Shown here: in pieces, positions 62,049-64,000 of the stretch
How the letters are laid out: each line of letters begins with the position of its first letter
Numbering within the stretch: position 1 is the first letter of the stretch
NCBI RefSeq assembly: GCF_002934365.1
Contig: NZ_PTIY01000006.1
Coordinates: forward strand, 1 to 64,000
Origin: Methylobacter tundripaludum
GTDB lineage: Bacteria > Pseudomonadota > Gammaproteobacteria > Methylococcales > Methylomonadaceae
DNA: 64,000 nt
Reading direction: 5' to 3'
Position numbers and translations under genes: made by a program
The notes under the pieces: model-generated
Told to the model about the DNA's origin: nothing
Seen by the model: the letters and a program-made list of their open reading frames with translations, nothing else
The model's database searches: none

Positions 62049-64000
62049 TTAAAACTCTTCCCATTCGCTATCGTCGTGTTTTGGCTCCCTATGAATAACG
62101 GGCGCTACCGGCTTTGGCCCCGCCACGCGAGCAACCGGAGCTTTGGCTTTTAGCGGAGCGGAAACTTTCTTTGATGAGTTTACTTTAAAAAAATTGAGCA
62201 ACTTGGTCATGTTGGTGGACTGCTCGCTCATTGAAATACTGCCCGCTGCCGCCTGTTCCGCCAAAGCCGCATTTTGCTGGGTAATATCGTCCATTTGAGA
62301 AACCGCCTGGTTAACTTGTTCGATGCCTGCGGATTGCTCGGCGCTGGCGCTGGCGATGTGGGCGACAATGTCGCCGACTTTCGCAACGCTCTCGACAATT
62401 TCATTCAGCGCGGCGCCGGTTTCATTAACGAATGCCGTTCCGGCGCGGACTTTCTGCACACTGCTCTGAATCAGTTCGTTACTTTGCTGGGCGGCATCCG
62501 CGCTCCGCTGAGCCAAATTACGCACTTCCGTCGCCACAACCGAGAAGCCTCGCCCCTGCTCTCCCGCCCTGGCCGCTTCAACGGATGCGTTTAACGCCAA
62601 CAGATTAGTTTGGAATGCAATTTCATCAATCACGCCGATAATCTCGGCAATCTTGTTGCTGCTGTCGTTGATTTCCTGCATGGCTGCGATAGCCGACTTA
62701 ACCACATCACCGCCTTTTTGGGCCAATTGGCTGGCCGAATTAACAACCTCGGTCGCTTGAACCGTATTCTGCGCATTATTTTTCACGGTGCTGGCCAGCT
62801 GTTCCATGCTGGCTGCGGTTTCTTCGAGGCTCGCCGCTTGCTGCTCGGCACGGCCGGAAAGATTGTTGTTGCCGCTGGCCATTTCCTGCGATGAGCTGTC
62901 TATAAAATCGGCCGCATCCCGGATTTGAATAATAAAATCGCTCAATTTTGCCAGTGTGCCATTGATATTATTCTTGCATTCGGCATAGACGCCTTGGTAA
63001 TCATTAGTGATAGAACTGGTTAAATCGCCTTGAGACATGCTTTCCATAACTCTATTGATGTCATTAAAGGCGCACTCTATGACATCCGTCAGTTCATTGA
63101 TACCGGACGACAACATTTTGGCGAATCCTTGCTTGTCGCCCATGTTAATGCGGCTGCTCAAATCGCCTGCTTTAATATCCTGCACTAATTGTTCAATCTC
63201 CTGTTCAATTAAAATGTCCTGGGTTCTGTTCTTCCATTCCGCAACAAAACCGATGCGCTCGCCGTCATCATTAATAACCGGGCTGGCAACCACATTCATA
63301 TGCTGGCCGGCAATAACCAGTTCCGAACTGTACGGTTGCGTTAGGCTTGCCAATAAGCGTCGCTGGTGAGCAGGGTCCTTGTGAAAACTATCGATATTGG
63401 CGCCGATCAGTTTATCGACAGCGAAATTCGGCAACTGCTTGCGAATATCCTGTTCGACTTCCTTGAGTATCTTCTCAACGCTCTCGTTGGTATAAATGAT
63501 TTCCAGATTGTTATCGGCTACCATGACGCCGGACTGGACATTATCCAATGCCTGATTGATCCGCATGGCTTTTTCAGCAGCCTCTCTGGATTGCGCCAAA
63601 TCCAGACTCAGATTTACTTCCATTGAATACAGGCCGCGCTGAAAATCGCCGACCAGATCATTCCGGGTTAAATCCTGCACATTGCCGAATCTCTTCTCTG
63701 CCAGACGATAAAAAATACCGATGGCTTTATTTAATACCGTGGTAAAGCTTTTGATCACATTGAAACCAATTGCCGATGCAACCGCAACTGATGCCGCAAC
63801 ACCGGTCAACAGCAAATAGTCCTGCACTAAAAACAACTGATACATCAGGTAAAAAACAGGTATCAGAAGCACCGCCAACGCCACCGCCATTTTTTTCCAG
63901 GCGTCCATCTCCTTGATTGACTTGACCACGGCAGCTAAACCGGTAGGCCTTATTGTTGCTTTCCTTGCATTAACCAGCTGATATAACTGTTCTGCCTTTT
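62049..64000 (-). CDS. methyl-accepting chemotaxis protein, Aer-like, 5' end outside the window
   Basis: At least 626 residues from a GTG at 63929, but the frame stays open to the window edge and reads [19 protein letters not shown] upstream of it. That resembles the linker after the PAS domain of Aer-type receptors, so the true start is probably beyond 64000. Next come a membrane hairpin ([37 protein letters not shown]), a HAMP-like region, a PAS-like domain ([22 protein letters not shown]), and a signalling domain with the hairpin tip [22 protein letters not shown]. The C-terminal SEWEEF is a CheR/CheB-tethering pentapeptide (xWxxF). It would sense redox or energy state and signal to CheA. 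Confidence 0.9.
   Translation of the reverse strand, partial: KAEQLYQLVNARKATIRPTGLAAVVKSIKEMDAWKKMAVALAVLLIPVFYLMYQLFLVQDYLLLTGVAASVAVASAIGFNVIKSFTTVLNKAIGIFYRLAEKRFGNVQDLTRNDLVGDFQRGLYSMEVNLSLDLAQSREAAEKAMRINQALDNVQSGVMVADNNLEIIYTNESVEKILKEVEQDIRKQLPNFAVDKLIGANIDSFHKDPAHQRRLLASLTQPYSSELVIAGQHMNVVASPVINDDGERIGFVAEWKNRTQDILIEQEIEQLVQDIKAGDLSSRINMGDKQGFAKMLSSGINELTDVIECAFNDINRVMESMSQGDLTSSITNDYQGVYAECKNNINGTLAKLSDFIIQIRDAADFIDSSSQEMASGNNNLSGRAEQQAASLEETAASMEQLASTVKNNAQNTVQATEVVNSASQLAQKGGDVVKSAIAAMQEINDSSNKIAEIIGVIDEIAFQTNLLALNASVEAARAGEQGRGFSVVATEVRNLAQRSADAAQQSNELIQSSVQKVRAGTAFVNETGAALNEIVESVAKVGDIVAHIASASAEQSAGIEQVNQAVSQMDDITQQNAALAEQAAAGSISMSEQSTNMTKLLNFFKVNSSKKVSAPLKAKAPVARVAGPKPVAPVIHREPKHDDSEWEEF

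Overview
The window is a chromosomal segment of a gammaproteobacterium. The conserved block lepA-lepB-DUF4845-rnc-era-recO-pdxJ, argJ next to a Nudix-ThiE fusion gene, the tsaB/yoaA/uup/cinA housekeeping set, and the general style of the proteins and dispersed repeats would suit a Methylococcales methanotroph. That placement is inference: no pmo, mxa or other diagnostic gene lies in the window. Most genes are on the minus strand, GC is moderate, and the gaps between genes are full of palindromic repeats.

Layout. 1-0.9 kb: an FRG-domain protein, probably missing its N-terminus. 1-7 kb: Nudix/ThiE fusion, argJ, a single-chain MNT-HEPN protein, a cation efflux pump, and a PP-loop thiouridylase paired with TusA. 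7.1-9.7 kb: a run of plus-strand genes separated by integron attC sites with no integrase in view (a CALIN-type cassette cluster) carrying a GH75 chitosanase, a membrane protein and an HNH nuclease. 9.9-12.7 kb: two PilT/PilU-type pilus ATPases, one with a duplicated N-terminal domain. 13-24 kb: AldB-type aldehyde dehydrogenase, a soluble double-sensor CheW protein, tsaB, yoaA, a multicopper oxidase and an HD-GYP/hemerythrin protein. 24.6-28.2 kb: a pqiAABC lipid-transport operon and tRNA-Lys. 28.5-33 kb: a cluster of a phage-collar-like (MdpB-type) protein with a sulfotransferase, an aspartyl/asparaginyl beta-hydroxylase, a GNAT acetyltransferase, a DUF6916 protein and an HEAGH-motif protein. 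33-37 kb: cold-shock gene, tRNA-Ser, uup, cinA. 37.7-45.7 kb: a giant pseudokinase/AAA/GAF/histidine kinase, an overlapping response regulator fused to a KaiB-like domain, and a PAS-PAS-GGDEF-EAL protein. 45.7-50.6 kb: AEC transporter, rhodanese, pyrF, TauE/SafE-type membrane protein, sigma-54 activator, PP2C phosphatase. 50.7-57 kb: the lepA-to-pdxJ block. 57-64 kb: a DUF3530 hydrolase with an AI-2E-type permease, a membrane-anchored cold-shock protein, cobO, small unknown genes and an Aer-like chemoreceptor cut by the window edge.

The main points of interest are: (1) the attC-delimited cassette cluster, whose cassette boundaries are confirmed by R''/R' complementarity; (2) the collar-protein/modifying-enzyme cluster, a plausible uncharacterised surface-protein modification system; (3) the receiver-KaiB fusion coupled to a pseudokinase-histidine kinase; (4) two separate arrays of exactly twelve heptanucleotide repeats in front of pyrF and lepB; (5) a fused HepT/MntA-like protein; and (6) several MITE-like palindromic element families with multiple copies in this window.
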